Assembly: GCA_963699495.1 (NCBI GenBank)
Contig: CAVOUB010000007.1
Location: forward strand, 1 to 64,000
Direction of reading: 5' to 3'
Source of the DNA: JAIBJN01 sp963699495
Lineage (GTDB): Bacteria; Actinomycetota; Thermoleophilia; Gaiellales; Gaiellaceae
DNA length: 64,000 bases
Part shown: positions 50,112 to 58,064 of the stretch, piece after piece
Layout: each line of letters opens with the position of its first letter
Position numbering within the stretch: the stretch's first letter is position 1
Program-made: the position numbers and the translations under genes
The notes under the pieces: model-generated
Database searches by the model: none
What the model was told of the DNA's origin: nothing
What the model saw: the letters and a program-made list of their open reading frames with translations, nothing else

Positions 50112-51017
50112 ATGTGCGGGATCGTCGGACTCTTCGCGAAGTCGCCTGAGATCGAGGCATCGCTGGGCACGCACCTGGCCGCGATGCTCGAGCAGATGAG
50201 CGACCGCGGCCCGGACAGCGCGGGCGTCGCGGTGTACCGCGACCCGGCCCCGAGCGGCTCCAGCAAGCTCACGCTCTTCTCCGCCGACCCGCTCCAGGAC
50301 TGGGACGGGGTCGCCGCCGGGCTGGGCCAGGCCTTCGGCGGCTCACCGGAGCCCGAGGTCCGCGCGAGCCACGCAGTGCTCGTCGTCGAAGCCGACCCGC
50401 CCGAGGCCGAGGCCTGGATCCGGCGGGCCCACCCCGAGCTCCGCGTCATGAGCGCGGGGCGCACGATCGAGATCTACAAGGAGGTCGGTCGCCCCGAGAG
50501 GTTCGTGCGCGAGTTCAGGCTGGAGGAGTTCACGGGCTCGCACGCGCTCGGCCACACGCGCATGGCGACCGAGAGCCGCGTGACCACCGAGGGGTCGCAC
50601 CCGTTCTCAACCGGCCACGACCTCTGCCTCGTCCACAACGGCTCTCTCTCCAACCACAACCGGCTGCGGGAGAGCCTGCGCCGCGAGGGAATCGACTTCC
50701 AGACCGAGAACGACACCGAGGTGGCCGCGGGCTACCTCGCCTGGCGCCTGCGCGAGGGCGCCTCGCTCGAGGAGGCCCTCGAAGGCTGCCTGGAGGATCT
50801 CGACGGCTTCTACACCTTCCTCGTCGGGACGGAGGACGGCTTCGCCGTGCTGCGCGACCCGATCGCGTGCAAGCCGGCCGTCCTCGCGGAGACCGACGAC
50901 TGGGTGGCGATGGCCTCCGAGTGGCGCGCGATCGCGCAGCTTCCCGGCGCCGCCGAGGCCCGCTCGTGGGAGCCGGTCCCGGGCATCGTCTACGCCTGGG
51001 AACGGACGAGGGTCTGA
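50112..51017 (+). CDS. mgsA: N-methylglutamate synthase subunit A (class II glutamine amidotransferase)
   Basis: This 301-residue Ntn-type amidotransferase has Cys2 as nucleophile (MCGIVGLFAKSPE), DRGPDSAGVAVY, the glutamine-pocket region ALGHTRMATESRV and CLVHNGSLSNHNRLR. In the N-methylglutamate pathway it works on gamma-glutamylmethylamide, handing methylamine to 2-oxoglutarate at the MgsC site. It is closely related to GlxB proteins. Its stop overlaps mgsB by one base (TGATG). Confidence 0.88.
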   Translation: MCGIVGLFAKSPEIEASLGTHLAAMLEQMSDRGPDSAGVAVYRDPAPSGSSKLTLFSADPLQDWDGVAAGLGQAFGGSPEPEVRASHAVLVVEADPPEAEAWIRRAHPELRVMSAGRTIEIYKEVGRPERFVREFRLEEFTGSHALGHTRMATESRVTTEGSHPFSTGHDLCLVHNGSLSNHNRLRESLRREGIDFQTENDTEVAAGYLAWRLREGASLEEALEGCLEDLDGFYTFLVGTEDGFAVLRDPIACKPAVLAETDDWVAMASEWRAIAQLPGAAEARSWEPVPGIVYAWERTRV

Positions 51018-51736
51018 TGGAGGCCGCCGCAGAGGCGACCGAGGCGGTCGAGGTCGTCGACCTCGCCGAGACTCCTCTGCGCGAGCTCAACCAGCGCCTG
51101 CACGACCTGGCCGGCGGCATGCCCGGGCCGCGACACTGGCGCATCCAGAACCCGAACGGCGCCCACGCCGTCGCCTGCGGCCTGGACGCCGGGATCGAGG
51201 TCGAGATCGAGGGCCACGTCGGCTATTACTGCGCCGGCATGAACAAGCTCGCGAACGTGCGCGTGCACGGGAACGCGAGCACTGGGCTGGCCGAGAACAT
51301 GATGTCCGGCACGGTCGTGATCGAGGGCAACGCCAGCCAGTCCGCGGGCGCCACCGGCCACGGCGGCCTGCTCGTCGTCCACGGCGACGCCGCCGCGCGC
51401 TGCGGGATCTCGATGAAGGGCATCGACATCGTCGTGCGTGGCTCGGTCGGCCACCTGAGCGGGTTCATGGCGCAGACCGGGCGCCTGGTCGTCTGCGGCG
51501 ACGCGGGCGAGGCGCTCGGGGACTCGATCTACGAGGCGCGCCTCTATGTGCGCGGCGAGGTGGCGGGGCTCGGCGCCGACTGTGTCGAGAAGGAGCTGCG
51601 CGACGAGCATCGGGCCGAGGTCGCCGGGCTGCTGGCGCAGGCCGGCTTCGACGACGTCGACGCGGGCGATTTCCGCCGCTACGGCTCGGCGCGGCAGCTC
51701 TACACGTTCAAGGTCGACAACGCGAGCGCCTACTGA
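51017..51736 (+). CDS. mgsB: N-methylglutamate synthase subunit B (GXGXG domain)
   Basis: This 239-residue protein is the right-handed beta-helix (GXGXG) domain found at the C-terminus of the glutamate synthase large subunit. Repeated Gly turns appear in VRVHGNASTGLAENMMSGTVVIEGNASQSAGATGHGGLLVVHGDAAARCG. It forms the structural partner of MgsA and MgsC, as in the GlxC proteins. Overlaps mgsC by one base. Confidence 0.88.
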   Translation: MEAAAEATEAVEVVDLAETPLRELNQRLHDLAGGMPGPRHWRIQNPNGAHAVACGLDAGIEVEIEGHVGYYCAGMNKLANVRVHGNASTGLAENMMSGTVVIEGNASQSAGATGHGGLLVVHGDAAARCGISMKGIDIVVRGSVGHLSGFMAQTGRLVVCGDAGEALGDSIYEARLYVRGEVAGLGADCVEKELRDEHRAEVAGLLAQAGFDDVDAGDFRRYGSARQLYTFKVDNASAY

Positions 51737-53058
51737 TGGCCGAGCGCCTCTGGAGCCTCCGGGAGTCGTACCTGTTCGACAAGCCGGTCATCGCCGAGAT
51801 CCAGCGCGCGGCGCGCGAGGGCATCTACGACATCCGCGGGTTCGGTGCCAAGCGCAAGGTCCCCCACTTCGACGACCTGCTCCTCCTGGGCGCGAGCATC
51901 TCCCGCTACCCGCTCGAGGGCTACCGCGAGCGCTGCGACACGAACGTCACCCTGGGCACGCGCTTCGCCAGGAAGCCGCTCGAGCTGAGGATCCCGATCA
52001 CGATCGCGGGCATGAGCTTCGGCGCGCTCTCCGCGCCGGCGAAGGAGGCGCTCGGCCGCGGGGCCACCGAGGTGGGAACGTCGACGACGACCGGCGACGG
52101 CGGCATGACGCAGGAAGAGCGCGAGCACTCGAAGCTCCTCGTCTACCAGCTGCTCCCCTCCCGTTACGGCATGAACCCGGACGACCTGCGCCGCTCGGAC
52201 GCCATCGAGGTGGTTGTCGGCCAGGGCGCCAAGCCCGGCGGTGGGGGCATGCTCCTCGGCCACAAGATCTCCGACCGCGTCGCCGAGATGCGCGATCTCC
52301 CGAAGGGAATCGACCAGCGCAGCGCGAGCCGCCATCCCGACTGGACCGGCCCGGACGACCTCGAGATCAAGATCGGCGAGCTGCGCGAGATCACCGACTG
52401 GGAGAAGCCGGTCTTCGTCAAGGTCGGCGCGACGCGCACCTACTACGACGTCCAGCTGGCGGTGAAGGCCGGCGCGGACGTGATCGTCGTCGACGGCATG
52501 CAGGGCGGGACGGCGGCGACGCAGGACGTGTTCATCGAGCACGTCGGCATCCCGACTCTGCCCGCGGTGCGCCTCGCCGTCGACGCGCTCCAGGAGCTCG
52601 GCATGCACCGGCAGGTGCAGCTGATCGTCTCCGGCGGGATCCGCACCGGCGCCGACGTCGCCAAGGCGCTCGCGCTCGGCGCCGACGCGGTCTCCATCGG
52701 AACGGCCGCGCTGGTCGCGATGGGCGACAACGCGCCGGAGCACGACGCCGCCTACCGCGAGATCGGCAGCGCCGCCGGCTACTACGACGACTGGCAGGCC
52801 GGCCGCGACCCGGTGGGGATCTCGACCCAGGAGGACGAGCTCGCCGCGCGCTTCGACCCCGAGCTCGGCGGCCGCCGGATCGCCAACTACCTCCGCGTGC
52901 TGACCCTCGAGACGCAGACCCTCGCCCGCGCGTGCGGGAAGTCCCACGTCCACAACCTCGAGCCGGAGGACCTCGTCGCCCTCACGGTGGAGGCGGCCGC
53001 GATGGCGCGCGTCCCGCTCGCGGGCACGAGCTGGATCCCCGGCCTGAAGGAGGCCTGA
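51736..53058 (+). CDS. mgsC: N-methylglutamate synthase subunit C (FMN glutamate-synthase domain)
   Basis: This 440-residue FMN protein matches the central domain of glutamate synthase (GlxD/MgsC group). Features are TIAGMSFGALSAPAKEALGRGATEVGTSTTTGDGGMTQEER, QGAKPGGGGMLLGHKI, VFVKVGATRTYYDVQLAVKAGADVIVVDGMQGGTAA and the phosphate-binding LIVSGGIRTGADVAKALALGADAVSIGTAAL. It reduces the imine formed from 2-oxoglutarate and methylamine to N-methylglutamate. Overlaps the following GST gene by one base. Confidence 0.9.
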   Translation: MAERLWSLRESYLFDKPVIAEIQRAAREGIYDIRGFGAKRKVPHFDDLLLLGASISRYPLEGYRERCDTNVTLGTRFARKPLELRIPITIAGMSFGALSAPAKEALGRGATEVGTSTTTGDGGMTQEEREHSKLLVYQLLPSRYGMNPDDLRRSDAIEVVVGQGAKPGGGGMLLGHKISDRVAEMRDLPKGIDQRSASRHPDWTGPDDLEIKIGELREITDWEKPVFVKVGATRTYYDVQLAVKAGADVIVVDGMQGGTAATQDVFIEHVGIPTLPAVRLAVDALQELGMHRQVQLIVSGGIRTGADVAKALALGADAVSIGTAALVAMGDNAPEHDAAYREIGSAAGYYDDWQAGRDPVGISTQEDELAARFDPELGGRRIANYLRVLTLETQTLARACGKSHVHNLEPEDLVALTVEAAAMARVPLAGTSWIPGLKEA

Positions 53059-53651
53059 TGCTGCTCTACGACTCGGATGTCTCGGGCAACTGCTACAAGG
53101 TGCGCCTCCTGCTCGCCCACCTCGGGCTCGCGTACGAGCGCTACCCGATGGACGTCGTCGACCGCTCGAACCGCCTGGAGGTCCTCGGCGGGCTCAATCC
53201 GGGCCTCCGCGTGCCCACGCTGGTGCTGGACGACGAGCGGCCGCTGGGCGAGTCGGGGGCGATCCTCTGGTACCTCGGGGACGGGACGCAGTACGTGCCG
53301 ACCGACGCCTACGAACGGGCCAAGGTCCTGCAGTGGATGTTCTTCGAGCAGTACAGCCACGAGCCGTACGTCGCGGTCCCCCGCTTCTGGCTCACGAAGA
53401 GGATCGACGTTCACCCGGAGACGCTCGCGGAGCGCCAGCGAGTCGGCTACCTCGCGTTCGACGCGATGGAAGCCCACCTCGCCGGCCACCAGTTCCTCGT
53501 CGCCGAGCACTACTCGATCGCCGACATCGCCCTCTACGCGTACACGCACGTCGCGCACGAGGGCGGCTTCGACATGAGCGGCTACCCCGAGATCGGCTCC
53601 TGGGTCAACCGTGTGGCGGCCCAGCCCGGGCACGTCACGATCGACGCCTGA
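53058..53651 (+). CDS. Glutathione S-transferase family protein in the mgs operon
   Basis: This 197-residue protein begins LLYDSDVSGNCYKVRLLLAHLGLAYERYPMDVV and has the C-terminal helix LVAEHYSIADIALYAYTHVAHEGG. It is a clear paralogue of the protein at 16971-17627, sharing the Cys-type NCYK motif. Translational coupling to mgsC (TGATG) implies a role tied to methylamine metabolism, perhaps removing formaldehyde or a reactive by-product with a low-molecular-weight thiol. That role is inference. Confidence 0.86.
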   Translation: MLLYDSDVSGNCYKVRLLLAHLGLAYERYPMDVVDRSNRLEVLGGLNPGLRVPTLVLDDERPLGESGAILWYLGDGTQYVPTDAYERAKVLQWMFFEQYSHEPYVAVPRFWLTKRIDVHPETLAERQRVGYLAFDAMEAHLAGHQFLVAEHYSIADIALYAYTHVAHEGGFDMSGYPEIGSWVNRVAAQPGHVTIDA

Positions 53652-53674
53652 CCCACACTGTCCACCCCGGCCAC

Positions 53675-53695
53675 GCCCGGGGTCTGACCCCGGGC
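53675..53695. repeat. Palindromic element copy 1
   Basis: Arms GCCCGGGGTC and GACCCCGGGC pair perfectly around a central T. It shares its core with 53797-53827 and 39285-39300. Confidence 0.6.
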
Positions 53696-53796
53696 ATGTC
53701 CTCTCGCGCGTCGGCCCCAACGGCCTTCCCAGCCGACCCGGCGGCTGGCGGGGCAGGCAGATCGGCGGTTCTCCGTCCGCGGCCTCGTCTCACGGA

Positions 53797-53827
53797 GACA
53801 CGTCCGGGGTCTGACCCCGGACGTGTC
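53797..53827. repeat. Palindromic element copy 2
   Basis: Arms GACACGTCCGGGGTC and GACCCCGGACGTGTC pair perfectly over 15 bases around a central T. It lies between the GST gene and gntR, and could act as a terminator or be a small dispersed repeat. Confidence 0.6.
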
Positions 53828-53880
53828 CGGAGGAGGCGGTTCCCGGCAGTTGACGCAGGTCGCCGGTGATGGAATGATTC

Positions 53881-53895
53881 TTGATCAAAGATCAA
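53881..53895. promoter_or_regulatory. GntR operator directly before the gntR start codon
   Basis: TTGATC, AAA, GATCAA is a perfect palindrome ending at the base before the ATG at 53896. It is placed to let the regulator repress its own gene and the mgd genes behind it. Confidence 0.6.
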
Positions 53896-54591
53896 ATGCC
53901 TGACGTGCTGCCTACCCCGCTCGAGATCTCGTCCGTCGAGGACGGCGTCTACCGCGCGCTCCGATCCGAGATCGGGCGGCTCGAGCTCGCGCCCGGGCAG
54001 CGGCTGCCGCTCGAGGAGATCGCCGGCCGCTTCCAGGTGAGCCTCACGCCGGTGCGCCACGCGCTGCGGCGGCTCGAGAGCGAGGGCCTCGTCGTCAGCC
54101 TGCCCCGGCGAGGGTCGCGCGTCGCGCCGCTCTCCGTCGAGGAGCTGGAGGAGATCCAGGCGCTGCGCCTCGGGCTCGAGACCTTCCTCGCCCGCCTCGG
54201 GGCCGAGGCGATCACGGACGAGGCTCTCGCGGAGATGACCGCCGCCCGTGACGAAATGGAACGAGCCTTCCGCGCCGGCGACCTCGATGCCTACCTCGCC
54301 TCCTTCTGGTCGCTCCGAGACGCCTGCTACCGCTGTGCCGACCGGCCCCGGCTCGAGCGCACCCTCCAGGACCAGCGCGTGCGCGTCGAGCGCTACGTCC
54401 TCACCCTCTGCCGCAACCCCGAAGCCTTCGCCGACCTGCGGCGAGGCCCGGACACGCTGCTCGAGGCCTGCCGGGCCCGCGACGGCGAGGCCGCCGAGGC
54501 GGCGACGCGCGACGCGCTCCAGTGGGTGCTGGCGGAGCTCCAGCGCATGCTCGACAATGCCGAGGCCACGACGGTCGAAGCGAGCGCCTGA
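53896..54591 (+). CDS. GntR-family regulator of the N-methylglutamate dehydrogenase genes
   Basis: This 231-residue protein has an N-terminal winged helix (VYRALRSEIGRLELAPGQRLPLEEIAGRFQVSLTPVRHALRRLESEGLVV) and a helical FCD-type effector domain. The His ligands that hold a metal in typical FCD domains are replaced (SFWSLRDACYRCADRPRLE), so the ligand may be bound differently. I prefer the ATG at 53896 over the TTG at 53881, because the latter lies inside the operator palindrome. Its stop overlaps the next gene by one base. Confidence 0.85.
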   Translation: MPDVLPTPLEISSVEDGVYRALRSEIGRLELAPGQRLPLEEIAGRFQVSLTPVRHALRRLESEGLVVSLPRRGSRVAPLSVEELEEIQALRLGLETFLARLGAEAITDEALAEMTAARDEMERAFRAGDLDAYLASFWSLRDACYRCADRPRLERTLQDQRVRVERYVLTLCRNPEAFADLRRGPDTLLEACRARDGEAAEAATRDALQWVLAELQRMLDNAEATTVEASA

Positions 54592-54848
54592 TGTCCTTCC
54601 TGCTTCCCTGCCCCAACTGCGGGCCCCGCCCGGTGGACGAGTTCACGTGCACCGGCGAGGTGACCGTCAGGCCGAAGAGCTCCCCCACCCTGCGGGAGCT
54701 GACCGACTACCTCTACTTCAAGCGCAACGTGGCCGGGATCCAGCGCGAATGGTGGTGCCACCGGCACGGCTGCCAGGCCTGGTTCACCGCCGAGCGCGAC
54801 ACGCGCACGAACGAGGTCCTCTCCGTCGAGGTCCCGGCCGAGCAGTGA
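54591..54848 (+). CDS. mgdB: N-methylglutamate dehydrogenase delta subunit (SoxD family)
   Basis: This 85-residue zinc protein of the heterotetrameric sarcosine-oxidase delta family has a first ligand pair in LPCPNCGPRPVDEF and a second in WWCHRHGCQAWF. It is a small structural subunit of the FAD/FMN complex. It is coupled on both sides by 1- and 4-base overlaps. In known clusters the order is usually B-D-A-G; here it is D-A-G-B. Confidence 0.88.
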   Translation: MSFLLPCPNCGPRPVDEFTCTGEVTVRPKSSPTLRELTDYLYFKRNVAGIQREWWCHRHGCQAWFTAERDTRTNEVLSVEVPAEQ

Positions 54849-57442
54849 GGCTCCAGCCGCAGCCCGGTGAGCGCCTCGACCGCGGGCGCGAGCTCGAGTT
54901 CACCTTCCACGGCGCCAAGGCGCGCGGGTTCGAGGGCGATTCGATCGCCTCCGCGCTCTTCGGCGAGGGCCAGCGCATCTTCTCGCGCAGCTTCAAGTAC
55001 CACCGCCCGCGCGGCCTCCTCTGCTGCCAGGGCACGTGCCCCAACTGCATGCTCACGGTGGACGGGACGCCGAACGTCCGTGCCTGCGTGACGCCTCTGA
55101 CCGAGGGCCTGCGGGTCGAGGCGCAGAACGTCCGCGGCTCTCTCGACCACGACCTGCTCGCGATCACGGACAAGATCGGCGGGCCGTTCACCCCTGTCGG
55201 CTTCTACTACCGGACGATGATCCGCCCACGGCGCTTCTGGCCGCTGTACGAGAAGTTCCTTCGCAGCGTCGCCGGGCTCGGGAAGGTGGACGAGCACCGC
55301 GGCCGCGAGCAGCGGTACGACGTCGAGCACCGCCGCGCCGAGGTGCTCGTGATCGGCGGCGGCTCCGCGGGCCGTGAAGCCGCACGGCACCACGCCGCCG
55401 AGGGTCGACGCGTCGTCGTCGTCGAGACCGACCCGGCCCTCCTGGACGCCGGCGAGGGCTTCGAGGTCGTCAACGGGACCGCGCTCGGCGTCTTCGAAGG
55501 CGGGCTCGTCCCGGTCGACGCCGGAAACGTGCTGCTCCGGTACCGGGCGGGGCACATCGTCGTCGCCGCGGGCGCCGTCGAGCAGCCGCTGATCTTTCCG
55601 GGGAACGACCTGGTCGGGGTCGTCCTCCCCGAGGCCGTTCGCCGGCTCGTCGGCCGCTGGTCTCTGAAGCCAGGCGAACGCGCCGTGGTCGTCACCGCGG
55701 ACGAGGGCGCGCTGGACACGGTCGCCCTCCTTGAGCAGGCCGGAACGCAGGTCGCCGAGGTCGTCGACCTCCGCGAGAACCGGGTGCGCCAGATCGCCGC
55801 CAAGGGTCGCGCCGGGCGCCTCGCCGCGGTCGAGCTCGACGGACGGAAGGTCAACTGCGACCTGCTGGTCATGTCCGGCGGCCGGCAGCCTGCCTACGCG
55901 CTCCTCGCACACGCGGGCGCGAGGGTCGAGTACGACCACGAGCGCGGAATCTTCGTCCCCGTCGACCTTCCCGACGGCATCGAGGTCGTCGGCGGCGCGG
56001 CCGGCGAGGTCGGGGACGCCGCCGTGCCCCCGGCCACGTTCAACGGAGCCGCCAAGAAGGGCAAGTGCTTCGTCTGCATCTGCGAGGACGTCACCGACAA
56101 GGACATGAAGCGCGCGATCGCCGAGGGCTTCGACTCGATCGAGCTGGCCAAGCGCTACACGACCGCGACCATGGGCCCGTGCCAGGGGAAGCTCTGCCAC
56201 GTTCCCTCCATCCGCCTGTACGCACGCGAGAACGAGACCGACGAGGCGACCATCGGCACGACGACCGCGCGCCCGCCGTGGCAGCCGGTCGAGCTCGGGC
56301 TTCTCGCCGGGCGCGGGCACGAGCCGGCGCAGCGCACGTCCATCCACCATCGCCACAAGGAGCTGGGCGCGAAGATGATGTGGACCGGCAGCTGGCGCCG
56401 CCCGCACTCCTACGGCGATCCGGCCGGCGAGGCGAAGAACGTCCACGACTCCCTCGGGGCGATCGACGTCTCCACCCTCGGCAAGGTGCTCGTGAGCGGG
56501 CCCGACTCCGCCGCCTTCCTCGAGCGGCTCTACCCGAACCGCTTCGCCGACCTGAAACCTGGGCGCGTCCGCTACGGCGTCCTCAACTCGGACGCCGGGC
56601 GGATCATGGACGACGGGACGATCGCCCGCCTCTCCGAGGAGGACTTCTACGTGACCACGACGTCGACCGGCGCGAACGCGGTCGTCGAGTGGTTCGAGTG
56701 GTGGAACGCGATCTGGCAGCTGGACGCGGAGATCGTCAACATCACGGGCGCGCTCGCCGCGGTGAACGTCGCCGGGCCGAACGCCCGGGTGCTGATGGCG
56801 CGCCTCACCGAGCTCGACGTCTCGAACGACGCCTTCACCTATCTCGACGCCAAGCACGCGCAGGTCGCGGGCGTGCCGGCGCTCATCCTTCGCATCGGCT
56901 TCGTCGGCGAGCTCGGCTACGAGCTCCACTTCCCGAGCCCGTACGGCGAGCACGTCTGGAACACGATCCTCGAGAGCGGCGCCGACCTCGGCGTCAGGCC
57001 CTTCGGGCTGGAGCCGCAGCGGATCCTGCGCCTGGAGAAGATGCACGTCCTCATCGGGCAGGACACGGACTCGGAGTCGAACGTCCTCGAGGCCTCGATG
57101 CCGTGGATCGCCAAGCTCGACAAGGACGACTTCGTCGGCAAGTGGTCGCTCGAGAACGTGCTCGAGCGCGGCTTCCGCGAGCAGCTCGTGGGCTTCGAGA
57201 CCGAGAGCGGCGTCGTCCCGCTGGAAGGCGGGCAGATCGTGATCGACGGCCGGCCCGGCGGCCGGGTGACGAGCGCCCGCTGGAGCGACCACCTCGGCAG
57301 GGCGATCGGCATGGCCTGGGTCCCGCCCGGCCTCGCCGAGGAGGACGCCCAGCTCACGATCAAGGTGAACGGCTCGGTCGAGAAGGCGCGCGTCCGCCTG
57401 CGACCGTTCTTCGACCCGGACCAGGAGCGCCTCCGGTCATGA
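54845..57442 (+). CDS. mgdC: N-methylglutamate dehydrogenase alpha subunit (SoxA family)
   Basis: This 865-residue subunit begins with a thioredoxin-reductase-like plug carrying CCQGTCPNCMLTVDG. An NAD/FAD-binding region follows (VLVIGGGSAGREAARHHAAEG), then a Cys-rich helical unit (CFVCICEDVTDKD ... MGPCQGKLCH). The C-terminal half is a folate-binding aminomethyltransferase (GCV_T) domain, from about residue 490. The methyl group taken from N-methylglutamate is transferred to THF here as methylene-THF. It starts with GTG overlapping the mgdB stop. Sarcosine oxidase has the same architecture; the mgs genes favour N-methylglutamate as substrate. Confidence 0.87.
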   Translation: MRLQPQPGERLDRGRELEFTFHGAKARGFEGDSIASALFGEGQRIFSRSFKYHRPRGLLCCQGTCPNCMLTVDGTPNVRACVTPLTEGLRVEAQNVRGSLDHDLLAITDKIGGPFTPVGFYYRTMIRPRRFWPLYEKFLRSVAGLGKVDEHRGREQRYDVEHRRAEVLVIGGGSAGREAARHHAAEGRRVVVVETDPALLDAGEGFEVVNGTALGVFEGGLVPVDAGNVLLRYRAGHIVVAAGAVEQPLIFPGNDLVGVVLPEAVRRLVGRWSLKPGERAVVVTADEGALDTVALLEQAGTQVAEVVDLRENRVRQIAAKGRAGRLAAVELDGRKVNCDLLVMSGGRQPAYALLAHAGARVEYDHERGIFVPVDLPDGIEVVGGAAGEVGDAAVPPATFNGAAKKGKCFVCICEDVTDKDMKRAIAEGFDSIELAKRYTTATMGPCQGKLCHVPSIRLYARENETDEATIGTTTARPPWQPVELGLLAGRGHEPAQRTSIHHRHKELGAKMMWTGSWRRPHSYGDPAGEAKNVHDSLGAIDVSTLGKVLVSGPDSAAFLERLYPNRFADLKPGRVRYGVLNSDAGRIMDDGTIARLSEEDFYVTTTSTGANAVVEWFEWWNAIWQLDAEIVNITGALAAVNVAGPNARVLMARLTELDVSNDAFTYLDAKHAQVAGVPALILRIGFVGELGYELHFPSPYGEHVWNTILESGADLGVRPFGLEPQRILRLEKMHVLIGQDTDSESNVLEASMPWIAKLDKDDFVGKWSLENVLERGFREQLVGFETESGVVPLEGGQIVIDGRPGGRVTSARWSDHLGRAIGMAWVPPGLAEEDAQLTIKVNGSVEKARVRLRPFFDPDQERLRS

Positions 57443-57470
57443 GCGACCTCGCTCGCCTTCGGCTCCCTCT

Positions 57471-57582
57471 CGTGGGGGAAACCATGTTTCCCCCACGGAC
57501 CCCCTTCTTTGCTGCAGTGAAGGAACCTCCCGGTTCCCTCACACACCTTCCCCAGGCTCATGGGCCGGTGGGCCCATGAGCC
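57471..57582 (+). promoter_or_regulatory. Three consecutive hairpins between mgdC and mgdD
   Basis: Hairpin 1 (57471-57497) has a perfect 12-bp stem CGTGGGGGAAAC/GTTTCCCCCACG with loop CAT. Hairpin 2 (57517-57542) pairs GTGA and GGAACC with GGTTCC and TCAC. Hairpin 3 (57555-57582) has a perfect 12-bp stem GGCTCATGGGCC/GGCCCATGAGCC with loop GGTG, and the mgdD start codon (57576-57578) lies inside its 3' arm. Translation of mgdD would require hairpin 3 to open. Confidence 0.65.
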
Positions 57583-58064
57583 TCGACTTCCTCAGCCCCG
57601 ATCTTGCCTCGTCCGACGCGGTGTGGAGCTCGCCGCTCGAGCGGGCGCTCGCCCACGCGCCCGCGGACGTGGAGGATCTCTCCCGGACCGGCGTCCTCGA
57701 GGCGCGCGGCGAGCTCGACGGGCTCGACGCCGGGGGCGCCGAGGTCGTCCGGCTGACGCCCGACCGTGCGCTCGTCCTCTGCCCGTTCGAGGAAGCGGGC
57801 CGCCTGCGCACACGCCTCGCCGGTGCCGGCCGGACGGTGGTCGACCTCTCCGCCGGCTGGGCCGGCCTGCAGGTGCGCGGCGAGGCGCTGCTGCGCCGCC
57901 TCACCGACCTCGACCTCGACGCGCTCCCGGCGATGGGCTCGCTGGCCCACGTGCACGCGCTGGTGATCAGGGACGAGGACGATACGTTCCGCCTCTATTT
58001 CCCGCAGGAGTACGGGCATTCCGTCACCGAGGTCGTCCTCGACGCAGCGGAAGGCCTCGCGTGA
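57576..58064 (+). CDS. mgdD: N-methylglutamate dehydrogenase gamma subunit (SoxG family)
   Basis: This 162-residue subunit resembles the SoxG family, a truncated folate-domain fold (LSAGWAGLQVRGEALLRRLTDLDLDALPAMGSLAHVHALVIRDEDDTFRLYFPQEYGHSVTEVVLDAAE). The ATG lies within a perfect hairpin and has only GGTGGG as a possible ribosome site. Similarity is weaker than for the other subunits, as is usual for gamma. It overlaps mgdA by 4 bases (GTGA). Confidence 0.75.
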   Translation: MSLDFLSPDLASSDAVWSSPLERALAHAPADVEDLSRTGVLEARGELDGLDAGGAEVVRLTPDRALVLCPFEEAGRLRTRLAGAGRTVVDLSAGWAGLQVRGEALLRRLTDLDLDALPAMGSLAHVHALVIRDEDDTFRLYFPQEYGHSVTEVVLDAAEGLA

